Shown: positions 56,810-64,000 of the stretch, piece after piece | How positions within the stretch are numbered: the first letter of the stretch is position 1 | Layout: each line of letters begins with the position of its first letter | NCBI RefSeq assembly: GCF_013009075.1 | Contig: NZ_CP053108.1 | Span: forward strand, 2,712,517 to 2,776,516 | DNA length: 64,000 nucleotides | Direction: 5' to 3' | DNA from: Halomonas sp. TA22 | Lineage (GTDB): Bacteria > Pseudomonadota > Gammaproteobacteria > Pseudomonadales > Halomonadaceae | The notes under the pieces: model-generated | Databases searched by the model: none | Told to the model about the DNA's origin: nothing | The model's input: only the letters and a program-made list of their open reading frames with translations | Translations under genes and position numbers: made by a program

Positions 56810-57835
56810 TTACTGGTTGGTAGCCTGGGGCTGCTCAACTTGTTCAGTTTCCTGCTCAGCACTCTGCTGATCAGCGTTCTGCTCAGCTTCTTCGCGGGTC
56901 GCCTCGGCTTGCTCGGCAGTGTCACCCGCGCGCTGTGCGGCCTGGTCCAGGTCCTCGCCCAGCGCATTGAGCTCATCGCGCCAACTGACCAGTTGTGCCT
57001 CGAGACGCTGGAGCTGCGCCGTGCGCTCTTCGGTTCTGGAGGAGAGCTCCTCCAGCCGTGCCTCGGCCTCTTCGACCTCGCGCTGCGCGACCTCGTAATT
57101 GCTCAGGGTCTCCTCCAGGCCCGTCTCGACGTGCTCGAAGGTCTGCCTGGAGGCGTCGACCTGGCCTTCCAGCTCCGAGAGCTCCTGCTCGCGAGCCTCA
57201 AGCTCGGAGGAGAGCGCTTCAAGGCGCTCCTCGCCATTCTCGATCTGGCTATTGAGTTCGGCATGCCGCCCTTCAGCCTCGGCGATTCTTGCCTCGATCT
57301 CGTCGAGTTCGCTGCGCGCTTCATCGCGCGCCTCTCCCGCCTCTTGGGCCTGCTCGCGCAGTGCCTCGAGCTGAGCCTCATGCTGCGCGAAGCGCTCCTC
57401 CATCTCTTGAAGACTCGACTGCTGCTCTTCCAAGGCAGCATTGCGCTCCTCGAGACGCTGTTCGGCCGCAGCGACCTCTTCATCGAGACGCACCTGCTGG
57501 TCACGTGCCGCTTCGGCCTGCTCCTCGCGCTCGCTCCTGGCCGCCTCGATCTGCTGTCTCAATTCGGCAAGCTCGCTCTCGGCATCCTCGAGCGAAGTCT
57601 GCGCCTCGGTGAAGGTCGCAAGTTCACTTTGTAGGGCGCGGTTCTGCTCCTCAAGCGTGGCCACGCGACTCTCCAGCTGGTCGCGCTCCTCTCGCGCCGT
57701 ATTGGCATTGCTGCTCGCGATGATCGCAAAAATCAGCGCGACAATGGCCACCGCCAGCATGATGCGTACGCGCGTGTCACGAAAGAGCTCGTTCATCGTT
57801 ATGGTTGATGTTGGTTGCGATGTGGGTTCCGCCAT
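56810..57835 (-). CDS. Single-span membrane protein with long coiled coil
   Basis: 341 residues. One membrane helix (about 24-42, IMLAVAIVALIFAIIAS) follows a short cytoplasmic start. Residues about 45-310 are an almost continuous Glu/Gln/Ala/Leu coiled coil, and the end is Glu/Gln-rich (EQNADQQSAEQETEQVEQPQ). GGAAGGGGA precedes ATG 57835. No enzymatic motif is present. It could be a scaffold or envelope-spacing protein; coiled-coil similarity to many proteins makes homology unreliable. Codon use is normal for the window. Confidence 0.8.
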   Translation of the reverse strand: MAEPTSQPTSTITMNELFRDTRVRIMLAVAIVALIFAIIASSNANTAREERDQLESRVATLEEQNRALQSELATFTEAQTSLEDAESELAELRQQIEAARSEREEQAEAARDQQVRLDEEVAAAEQRLEERNAALEEQQSSLQEMEERFAQHEAQLEALREQAQEAGEARDEARSELDEIEARIAEAEGRHAELNSQIENGEERLEALSSELEAREQELSELEGQVDASRQTFEHVETGLEETLSNYEVAQREVEEAEARLEELSSRTEERTAQLQRLEAQLVSWRDELNALGEDLDQAAQRAGDTAEQAEATREEAEQNADQQSAEQETEQVEQPQATNQ

Positions 57836-57968
57836 CTTCGTGTCCCCTTCCTTATCGTCTACTCAACCGGGCTTGCGCCTCGGCGCCAGTATCCTACCTG
57901 CCTCATCAGCATACACACTTCCGTAACGCACGGAAAAGCAACTTGACAATCCAGCCGTTCCACGTCGG

Positions 57969-58382
57969 TCAGCATTCGACCTTGCCACGCAACGATTTAT
58001 TGCGGCTGCTCTTTTTCTTGCTATCCAGACGTCGCTGCTTGGCAGCGCGTGTGGGCTTGCTGGGAATACGCTTCTTCGGAGAGTAAAGCACGCTCTTGAT
58101 CAGCGCTTTCAGGCGCATGAGCGCATCGGCGCGATTGCGCTCCTGAGTTCGATGCTCCTGCGCCTTGATGACGATCACACCGTCACGGCTGATACGCTGA
58201 TCACTCAGCGCGAGCAGTTGCTCCTTGATACCCTCCGGCAAGGAGGAGGCGCGTATGTCGAAGCGCAGATGAATGGCCGAGGCCACCTTGTTGACGTTCT
58301 GGCCACCCGCCCCTTGAGCGCGTACTGCCTGCATTTCGATCTCGTGATCCGCCAGGAAGATGTTGCGTGACACTTCAAGCAT
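57969..58382 (-). CDS. arfB: Alternative ribosome-rescue factor ArfB
   Basis: 137 residues. The peptidyl-tRNA hydrolysis motif GGQ is at residues 26-28 ([13 protein letters not shown]), and the basic tail (about 105-137, rich in Lys/Arg) is the part that enters the empty mRNA channel of stalled ribosomes. ATG 58382 is preceded by GGAAAAG; the frame is open to 58415. It stands alone. Confidence 0.95.
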   Translation of the reverse strand: MLEVSRNIFLADHEIEMQAVRAQGAGGQNVNKVASAIHLRFDIRASSLPEGIKEQLLALSDQRISRDGVIVIKAQEHRTQERNRADALMRLKALIKSVLYSPKKRIPSKPTRAAKQRRLDSKKKSSRNKSLRGKVEC

Positions 58383-58432
58383 TCGGCTTTTCCAGGATTT
58401 TATGGTTCTGCCCACTCGCGGCGCTTATTCTT

Positions 58433-59020
58433 TCAGCGTGTCTCAACGCTCCAGCGCGACAACCAGGGGGAGCCGGAGACGGTAATGTCCAACTGACGCA
58501 GCCAGTCGGCGGTTACCAGATTGGATTGATGCATCATCCAGTAGTCTTGCGGGTCGGGGACGAAGTCGAGATCATACCGCTCAGCATAGATGAGCCCGTC
58601 TCGTCCCGCTTCAAAACGTCTGTCAAGCCGCTCGCGGAGCGCTGCCACCTGCTCGGACTCCGCTGACAGCTGATAGACCTGCTCACGCCCTTCAGGCGTT
58701 ACCTGAGGGGGCAAGGGAGGAGCATCGACCGGATACTCCTGCCGGCCTAACGCACCGCGCGTCGGCCACAACATGGCAACCATCCCACGCCAGGCGCCCT
58801 GCTCCTCTCTGGCATACCAGTCCCATTCGCCATAGGTATAACGCACCACCCCACCGTCGCTGCCTGGCAATACCAGACTCGAATGCCGACCATGATCGAC
58901 AAGATAGAGGAGTTTGGGATTCTGTAGCTCTTGGGGAAGCGTCACACGGGCAGTACAGCCACTGAGCCATAATGCCAAAGGTAGTGCCAAGACGAGAGTG
59001 AAGCGACGCCTTGCCTTCAT
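58433..59020 (-). CDS. DUF2459-like lipoprotein of unknown function
   Basis: 195 residues. A signal peptide ends in the lipobox LWLSGC (Cys about 22). LLYLVDHGRHSSLVLP and YTYGEWDWYAREEQG resemble the DUF2459/TIGR02117 family; the match is by eye and moderate. No catalytic motif is clear. The ribosome site is weak. A 24-codon membrane peptide gene lies 58 bp upstream on the same strand. Confidence 0.7.
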   Translation of the reverse strand: MKARRRFTLVLALPLALWLSGCTARVTLPQELQNPKLLYLVDHGRHSSLVLPGSDGGVVRYTYGEWDWYAREEQGAWRGMVAMLWPTRGALGRQEYPVDAPPLPPQVTPEGREQVYQLSAESEQVAALRERLDRRFEAGRDGLIYAERYDLDFVPDPQDYWMMHQSNLVTADWLRQLDITVSGSPWLSRWSVETR

Positions 59021-59078
59021 GCTTATTCGAGAACGTCTGCCAGTGACCTGTCACTGGTCACCGGCAAGACCGCTCCGC

Positions 59079-59153
59079 TCAGCGCAGTCCGAGCATGGAC
59101 AGGATGAACAGCACGACGACGATCAGACCGATGATATAGATGATATTGCGCAT
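59079..59153 (-). CDS. 24-residue single-span membrane peptide
   Basis: A short frame with ATG 59153 and TGA at 59081-59079. The peptide starts MRNIIYIIGL, has one hydrophobic segment that fills almost all of its length, and ends SMLGLR. A strong AAGGAG lies 8 nt upstream. The near-perfect membrane-helix composition and the ribosome site argue that it is real. Function unknown. Confidence 0.65.
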   Translation of the reverse strand: MRNIIYIIGLIVVVLFILSMLGLR

Positions 59154-59405
59154 ATGGCTCTCCTTGCTGGCAAAAAAGTCATGTGGCCCCTATATCGTCC
59201 TGATAAGGTTATCCACTCGATTAGCCGATCCGTATGAACGGTGACTGACCCATAGTGTAGCGCCCATCTCGAATCATGCCATCACCTGAGTTATCACTCC
59301 TTTCATCACCAACGCGAGCGAGGCCACGTATCTCGGAACCAATCGTTGCGCTGCGTCTCGAACGTTATCTCTACTATCGAAACCGCATGGCGGTAAGGAG
59401 ACCCG

Positions 59406-60446
59406 ATGCGCTTGCCTTTGATGATGTTGCCCTGCCTGAGCCTCGTGGCACTGCTGAGCTTGAGCGCCCCGGGTCATGCCGGCGATGAGCCTGCTGAGAC
59501 GCTGTCGGCTAGCGCGACGCTGGACCGTTCGGTGCTGGACGCAGCCGCCGAGCGTGCCGGTACGCTTGAGCGACTTCACGCCCTGGTCATCGCTCATGAT
59601 GGAGAAGTGGTGCTGGAACATCACCAGGGTGGCGCTGGCGTCTCCCAGCCGGCCAATATCAAGTCGCTCTCCAAGACGGTACTCGCGGCGCTGGTCGGCA
59701 TTGCCATCGAACAGGGTATATTCAAGGGCGACGACCAGCCCATCACCGAGCCGCTCGGCCCGCTGGTGCCGACGCGTGCCGACCCCCGAGTAGAGACGAT
59801 CACCGTGGGCAACCTGCTCTCGATGCAAGCCGGTCTCGAGCGCACCTCAGGAAGCTTCTACGGTGCCTGGGTCGCCAGTCCCAATTGGGTCGACTATGTC
59901 CTGACCCGTCCCTTCATCGATGAGCCCGGCGGTGAAATGCTCTACTCGACCGGCAGCAGCCATCTGCTCTCGGCGGCGCTGACCCAGGCGAGTGGCGAGG
60001 ATACGCTCACGCTGGCACGCCGATGGCTTGGCGAGCCACTGAATATCACCATTCCCGCCTGGCCTCGCGATTCTCAAGGGATCTACTTTGGCGGCAATGA
60101 CATGCTGCTCTCACCATTGGCCCTGGTACGGATCGGCGAGCTGTATCGCAACGATGGCGTACTGGATGGTCAGCGCATCCTGCCCGACGGGTGGGTGGAG
60201 AGCTCCTGGCAGCCCCGTGGCAGATCAAGCTGGACCCAGGAGGAGTACGGCTATGGCTGGTTCAGCATCGAGCTTGGCGGCGAACGAGTCCATTACGGGC
60301 GTGGCTTTGGCGGACAGGCACTCTATGTGATACCCGAGCGCGGACTGACCATTGCCATGACCGCCGACCCGACGCCTCCCTCATCGGGGAGCTATCAGCG
60401 CCGCCTGCACCAACTGGTGGAGGAGTTGCTTCTGGCGATGCACTGA
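59406..60446 (+). CDS. Periplasmic serine hydrolase (beta-lactamase/PBP-like fold)
   Basis: 346 residues. A signal peptide ends near residue 25 (APGHA). The SxxK motif is SLSK in NIKSLSKTVLAAL, YST in MLYSTGSSH takes the YxN place, and YGRGFGGQ near the end takes the HxG place; this is the class C/esterase-like family. It may hydrolyse esters or peptidoglycan-like amides; true beta-lactamase activity is unlikely. AAGGAG precedes ATG 59406. Confidence 0.85.
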   Translation: MRLPLMMLPCLSLVALLSLSAPGHAGDEPAETLSASATLDRSVLDAAAERAGTLERLHALVIAHDGEVVLEHHQGGAGVSQPANIKSLSKTVLAALVGIAIEQGIFKGDDQPITEPLGPLVPTRADPRVETITVGNLLSMQAGLERTSGSFYGAWVASPNWVDYVLTRPFIDEPGGEMLYSTGSSHLLSAALTQASGEDTLTLARRWLGEPLNITIPAWPRDSQGIYFGGNDMLLSPLALVRIGELYRNDGVLDGQRILPDGWVESSWQPRGRSSWTQEEYGYGWFSIELGGERVHYGRGFGGQALYVIPERGLTIAMTADPTPPSSGSYQRRLHQLVEELLLAMH

Positions 60447-60458
60447 GCGTCGGTTGGC

Positions 60459-60686
60459 TCACTGGTCCCACTGACCGCTGCGTTTCATCTTGCCCCAGCC
60501 GTGCTTGCGGTGGGAAAACCACTGCCATAGGCCTCGGCAACGCCACCCCATGCCGATCGCCACCAGCAGGAATATCGTCAGTGCCGCCGGCGCCTCCGTC
60601 CAGCAGACACCAGCATTCAGGATGGAGGTGCGCCGCAGGCTGGCATTGGCGACATAGTCACCGGGCAGGCTGCGCTGCACGCGCAA
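60459..60686 (-). pseudogene. C-terminal remnant of a membrane protein
   Basis: A minus-strand frame reads sensibly to its stop at 60459: LPGDYVANASLRRTSILNAG, a membrane helix (APAALTIFLLVAIGMGW) and a basic Trp-rich tail (HRKHGWGKMKRSG). It has no proper start. Just upstream another frame gives TFGADFLPDGK; adding one base near 60692 would join it to VDLRVQRSLPG, so a single-base deletion is likely. The intact gene may have been a membrane enzyme; the tail recalls membrane glycosyltransferases, but that is a guess. Confidence 0.6.
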
Positions 60687-60692
60687 GTCGAC

Positions 60693-60879
60693 TTACCATC
60701 GGGGAGGAAATCGGCACCGAAGGTCATGCCCGCCTCGGGCTGCAACGGCTTGGGCGGTCAACATCAATACCGGCACCTCTTGCCAAGCCGACAACTCACG
60801 CAGACACCCAAGTACCTCCAACCGTCAGAATCAGCAATGAATCCTGCGCGGTAGGCTCCGTGGGAGTCGGAGTCGTCAT
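60693..60879 (-). pseudogene. Remnant that looks like a response-regulator gene
   Basis: ATG 60879 overlaps the sensor kinase stop (ATGA), where a response regulator would be expected. It encodes TEPTAQDSLLILTV, like a receiver-domain first strand, then stops after 27 codons. In the next frame (60818-60693) the text continues with LRELSAWQEVPVLMLTAQ, like receiver strand 4, before a stop. The middle of the domain, with the phosphorylated Asp, is missing. An internal deletion plus frameshift is the simplest reading. Receiver identity is inferred from short segments. Confidence 0.5.
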
Positions 60880-62969
60880 GAACCCTCCTCTGCACTGGGT
60901 GAAGCAATGTCGGCGACGCAAGGCAGGCGCACCTGGAAGCAAGTCCCCTTGCCCGGCGTCGATGTAAAACCGATCTCGCCCCCCTGCTCGACGACCAGCG
61001 AGCGGGTGATTGCGAGTCCAAGACCGGTGCCGCCGGTACGCCGCCTATCGGAGGAGTCGGCCTGGGCAAAGCGGTCGAAGACTTTGGACTGGAACGTCTC
61101 GGGAATTCCGTGCCCCCTATCGGTAAGGCGAATCTCGAGCCATGGGCTGGCGGTATCAGCCTCCGCCCTGGAAGTGCGGCGGATGCCGACCGAGACCCGC
61201 CCACCCCGTGGAGAGTGCTTGCAGGCATTGGAGAGCAGGTTGGACATGACCTGGGCGAAGCGGTCCGGATCGATCTCGACGATGCCATCGGCAAGTTCGC
61301 CATCTAGATGTAGCGATATGCCGAACTCCTCGGCGTAGGGAGCATTATCCAGTAACGCTTGCCTGACCAACGGCTGCAGTGCCAGCAGTCGGGTATGGAA
61401 GGTCAGGTGGCCCGACTCGAGCTTTTCGATATCGAGGATATCGTTGATCAAGCGCACCAGACGTTCGCTGTTCTTGTGGGCAATCTCGACCAGCGGCTGG
61501 CTCGGCTCAGGCAACTGCCCCTCCATGCCACTGCTGAGCACGTCCAATGCCCCACGAATGGCAGTAAGAGGAGTGCGCAGCTCATGACTGACGGTGGCGA
61601 TGAACTCGGCCTTCATGCGCTCCATCTGGCGCCGCTCGGTGATGTCCACCGCCACGGCGAGCAGATAGCGGCTGGAATCGGAGAGCGTCAGCGTGCGCTT
61701 GAGCAACTGCAGCCCGCGCACCTGACCGGTGACGTCTTGCACCTCCACCTCGGGCACGCGCAGCTCGGCACGCCCGGCCAGCAACCCACTATCACCGGCA
61801 AGCAGCGGCAAAAGCAGATTGCCACGCGTCAACTCCGCCGGACGCAGCCCCTCCAACTGCTCCGGCTCCATGCCCAGAAAATGGGCAAAGGCCTGGTTGC
61901 AGAGCAGGAAGCGACCCTGGATATCGCGGGCAAATATCAGGTTCTCGTCGGCATCGACTACGCTGCGCAGAAAGGCCTGCTGGTCGCGCAGACGGCGGCG
62001 GCTACGCAGCCGGTCGGTCACATCTCGGGAAATGGCCAGATATTCACCGTCACTGGTGGGCAGGATGCGCACCTCGAATTCACTGCCCCCGTCATGCCAC
62101 AGGAAGGTATGCAATACCGTGCGGTCCTCCGTTGCGGCAAGCCGTGCCAGCAGCTCCTGCCCAAAGGCTTCGGAAACCGACGGCGGAGTCGCTTCAACAT
62201 CCAGTCTTGTCACGCTATAGGGCGGGTCGATGCGATACAACTCATCGGGTACCGCCTGCAATAGTGCGGCGAGTCGTGCCTCGCGATGTTCTGCATCGCG
62301 CATCAACGAGTGGCGAAGATGCAGATTACGGTTTATCGAAATGAAGGCCGCAACGAAGAGCACGGCGATCAGCAGCGCACCGAGGATATCCAGCCACTGC
62401 GCACGCTCGGCTTGCTGCTCGGCACGCTGAATGTCAGCCGCGAGGCGTTCACGCTCGGTCGACATGAACTCCTCTAGCAGGTCGCGCAGCTGATCGGTAG
62501 TCTGACGCCCGCCGGCTGCCAGCACCCTCAGAGAGGCGGCTTCGAGCCCGTCCGACTCGCGCACCGCAATGTTGGCCGAGGCAATCGCCTGGCGCCGTTC
62601 GATCAGACGATCGAGGCTGGCAAGCCAGCCGGAGTTGATCTCGGGACGGTCATCGAGCAGCATACCTAGCCTGGCGCGCTCATCGGCAAGCCGGGTCCTG
62701 GCCTGGTGATAGGGTGTGAGATAGTTCGCCTGGCCGGTGATCACATAACCCCGCTCTCCAGTCTCGATCGCCTGGGTCGAGGTGAGTAACTCCTGGATGA
62801 CGGTGATCAACTCGAGTCCTGAATTGACCCTGGCGTTGGCATCCAGCAGCGCCTTCTGAATGCGCAACCCCTGCACCCCCATGCCGATCATCAGCACCAC
62901 TCCAAGGCCGAAGGCCAGATTGTGCCAGAGGGTGGCGGGAAACTTCCGTGTTAGCTTGACCGTATCCAT
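60876..62969 (-). CDS. Membrane sensor histidine kinase (CHASE3-PAS-HisKA-HATPase)
   Basis: 697 residues. A membrane span near 13-35, a CHASE3-like periplasmic helical domain (IETGERGYVITGQANYL, to about 185), a second span near 190-212, PAS-like regions (about 225-440), then HisKA with phospho-acceptor His462 in FIATVSHELRTPL, and HATPase boxes NLLSNACKHSP, DRGHGIPE, GGTGLGLAI. All catalytic boxes look intact, so the kinase should work, but its expected response regulator directly downstream is broken. Partner and signal are unknown. Confidence 0.92.
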   Translation of the reverse strand: MDTVKLTRKFPATLWHNLAFGLGVVLMIGMGVQGLRIQKALLDANARVNSGLELITVIQELLTSTQAIETGERGYVITGQANYLTPYHQARTRLADERARLGMLLDDRPEINSGWLASLDRLIERRQAIASANIAVRESDGLEAASLRVLAAGGRQTTDQLRDLLEEFMSTERERLAADIQRAEQQAERAQWLDILGALLIAVLFVAAFISINRNLHLRHSLMRDAEHREARLAALLQAVPDELYRIDPPYSVTRLDVEATPPSVSEAFGQELLARLAATEDRTVLHTFLWHDGGSEFEVRILPTSDGEYLAISRDVTDRLRSRRRLRDQQAFLRSVVDADENLIFARDIQGRFLLCNQAFAHFLGMEPEQLEGLRPAELTRGNLLLPLLAGDSGLLAGRAELRVPEVEVQDVTGQVRGLQLLKRTLTLSDSSRYLLAVAVDITERRQMERMKAEFIATVSHELRTPLTAIRGALDVLSSGMEGQLPEPSQPLVEIAHKNSERLVRLINDILDIEKLESGHLTFHTRLLALQPLVRQALLDNAPYAEEFGISLHLDGELADGIVEIDPDRFAQVMSNLLSNACKHSPRGGRVSVGIRRTSRAEADTASPWLEIRLTDRGHGIPETFQSKVFDRFAQADSSDRRRTGGTGLGLAITRSLVVEQGGEIGFTSTPGKGTCFQVRLPCVADIASPSAEEGS

Positions 62970-63189
62970 GGACTCTCGCTGGTGTCATTGACCTGCTGCT
63001 TGTACGCTCTCGAAGCGATATCTTGTCGCAGCCAGGCTTGCATTAAGTTCCGGTTGATTTCGGCAGGGCGGTACGACATCGACGAACCAGCGACAATCGT
63101 AACGACACTCGTAAAATAACTCACTCTGCCACAGATGAGTTTATCACCCACTATGCACTGATAATGGTGACGCGGGATATAAGGATGCC
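62970..63189. other. Divergent intergenic region, kinase and yihY
   Basis: 220 bp between the sensor kinase and yihY starts. It must hold both promoters. I see no convincing operator or RNA in it. Confidence 0.4.
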
Positions 63190-64000
63190 ATGCAACCAAT
63201 ACGAGAGTGGCGATTGATCAGAACGCGGCATCTGGCCCGTTTCGTCTGGCGGGTACTGGGCGCTTTTCTACGTAACCGGGGGATTCTTCTGGCGGGCGGT
63301 GTCGGCTACAACGTGATGCTCTCCATCGTGCCGCTGCTGGCGCTGCTTAGTGTGCTGTTGACCCATGTGGTCGACGAGCAGCACCTGATCGGGGTGATCG
63401 CGATCCAGACGCAACATCTCGCCCCGGCCCATGCCGGTATCCTGCTCGAAGCGGTGGAAGCGCTGCTCGACTCTCGCGATGCCATCGGGATGCTGGGGAT
63501 ACTGGTGCTGCTGCTGTTCAGCTCGTTCGCCTTTCGCATGCTGGAAGATGCCATGGCGATCATCTTTCATCAGCCCGACAACCCGAGCCGCCGCAGCTTC
63601 TGGGTCTCGGCCATACTGCCCTATGCCTTCATGCTGGTGTTGGGCTTCGGCTTGATGGGCCTGACCCTGCTGGTCTCCATGGCGACGGCGCTTAACACGC
63701 TCGTCTCGGCGATCTTCGGCAACGGCCTGCCCCTGGCCGGGGTCTCCATGGCGATGCTCAATACGCTGAGTTTCGTCGGTATGTTCTTCATGTTCAGCGC
63801 GATCTACAAGATTCTGCCGGTAGTGCGCATCTCGGTGCGTCGCGCGCTGGTCGGCGGCTTCGTGGCGGCACTGCTGTGGGAGGGAGTACGCCTGCTGCTG
63901 GTGGTCTATTTCGCCAACATCTCCTTCGTCAACGTGGTCTACGGCTCGCTCGCCACCCTGATCGTGGTACTGCTTAGCCTCGAGGTGGGGGCGATCATAC
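63190..64000 (+). CDS. yihY: YihY/BrkB-family membrane protein (3' end cut by window)
   Basis: 270 codons from ATG 63190 without a stop, running off the right edge. It reads MQPIREWRLIRT, then hydrophobic segments: GGVGYNVMLSIVPLLALLS, GILVLLLFSSFAFRMLEDAM, FWVSAILPYAFMLVLGFG, and FVNVVYGSLATLIVVLL, the last being the YihY signature. AAGG lies 5 nt upstream of the start. Once annotated as ribonuclease BN, the family is now seen as membrane proteins of unknown role. The ATG at 63185 is in another frame. Confidence 0.9.
   Translation, partial: MQPIREWRLIRTRHLARFVWRVLGAFLRNRGILLAGGVGYNVMLSIVPLLALLSVLLTHVVDEQHLIGVIAIQTQHLAPAHAGILLEAVEALLDSRDAIGMLGILVLLLFSSFAFRMLEDAMAIIFHQPDNPSRRSFWVSAILPYAFMLVLGFGLMGLTLLVSMATALNTLVSAIFGNGLPLAGVSMAMLNTLSFVGMFFMFSAIYKILPVVRISVRRALVGGFVAALLWEGVRLLLVVYFANISFVNVVYGSLATLIVVLLSLEVGAII

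Overview
The window looks like ordinary chromosome from a GC-rich gammaproteobacterium, most likely a halophile of the Halomonas group. The reasons are a psrA-lexA-dinB block as in pseudomonads, a LiuR-type regulator beside valine-degradation genes, an acidic proteome, and gammaproteobacterial gene types throughout (rraA, hda, arfB, msrC, glpD, ppsR). The genus is inferred, not proven. I found no insertion sequence, prophage, CRISPR array or rRNA.

Layout. 1-4.5 kb: the end of a core-MetE methionine synthase, an aromatic-acid-type MFS carrier, rraA and a membrane-anchored glycerophosphodiesterase. 4.6-10 kb: gamma-glutamyltransferase, PEP synthase (ppsA) and its divergent regulator ppsR. 10-18.4 kb: glutarate catabolism (gcdH and a CoA transferase), a three-gene valine-degradation operon, and a divergent LiuR-type regulator followed by an acyl-CoA synthetase; a perfect 16-bp palindrome lies in the divergent promoter. 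18.4-24.9 kb: hpt, nagZ, an L,D-transpeptidase, psrA, lexA-dinB, a CbiM-like permease and purU. 25-27 kb: an RNase J-family nuclease and a small H-NS-like protein. 27.2-32 kb: a molybdenum-cofactor operon (mobA-mobB-moeA-moaCD-moaE-moaA) in which MoaC and MoaD are fused. 32.2-39.3 kb: a cupin regulator and purine/pyrimidine salvage (uraA, upp, ung, gpt, apt, an NCS2 permease), then riboflavin synthase. 39.5-42.9 kb: a SAM-II-like riboswitch with its own terminator, metNIQ and msrC. 43 kb: a tRNA-Val(GAC) gene carrying an internal 48-bp tandem duplication. 43.2-47.2 kb: glpK, glpR and glpD. 47.2-58.4 kb: an AEC carrier, fumC, a lipoprotein, a hydrolase, hda, an AI-2E transporter, purM-purN, dcd, apbC, a coiled-coil membrane protein and arfB. 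58.4-64 kb: a DUF2459-like lipoprotein, a 24-residue membrane peptide, a serine hydrolase, a decayed gene region behind a hybrid-type sensor kinase, and the start of a YihY-family gene.

How it works together. Themes are salvage and scavenging (nucleobases, free methionine and its sulfoxide, glycerol), acyl-CoA catabolism under LiuR and PsrA, one-carbon and purine synthesis (purU, purM, purN), SOS response (lexA, dinB) and molybdenum-cofactor synthesis. The most unusual items are the tRNA duplication, the SAM-II element with an inserted hairpin in front of metNIQ, the MoaC-MoaD fusion with a possible internal start, an H-NS oligomerisation domain ending in an AT-hook, and the gene remnants downstream of the sensor kinase.
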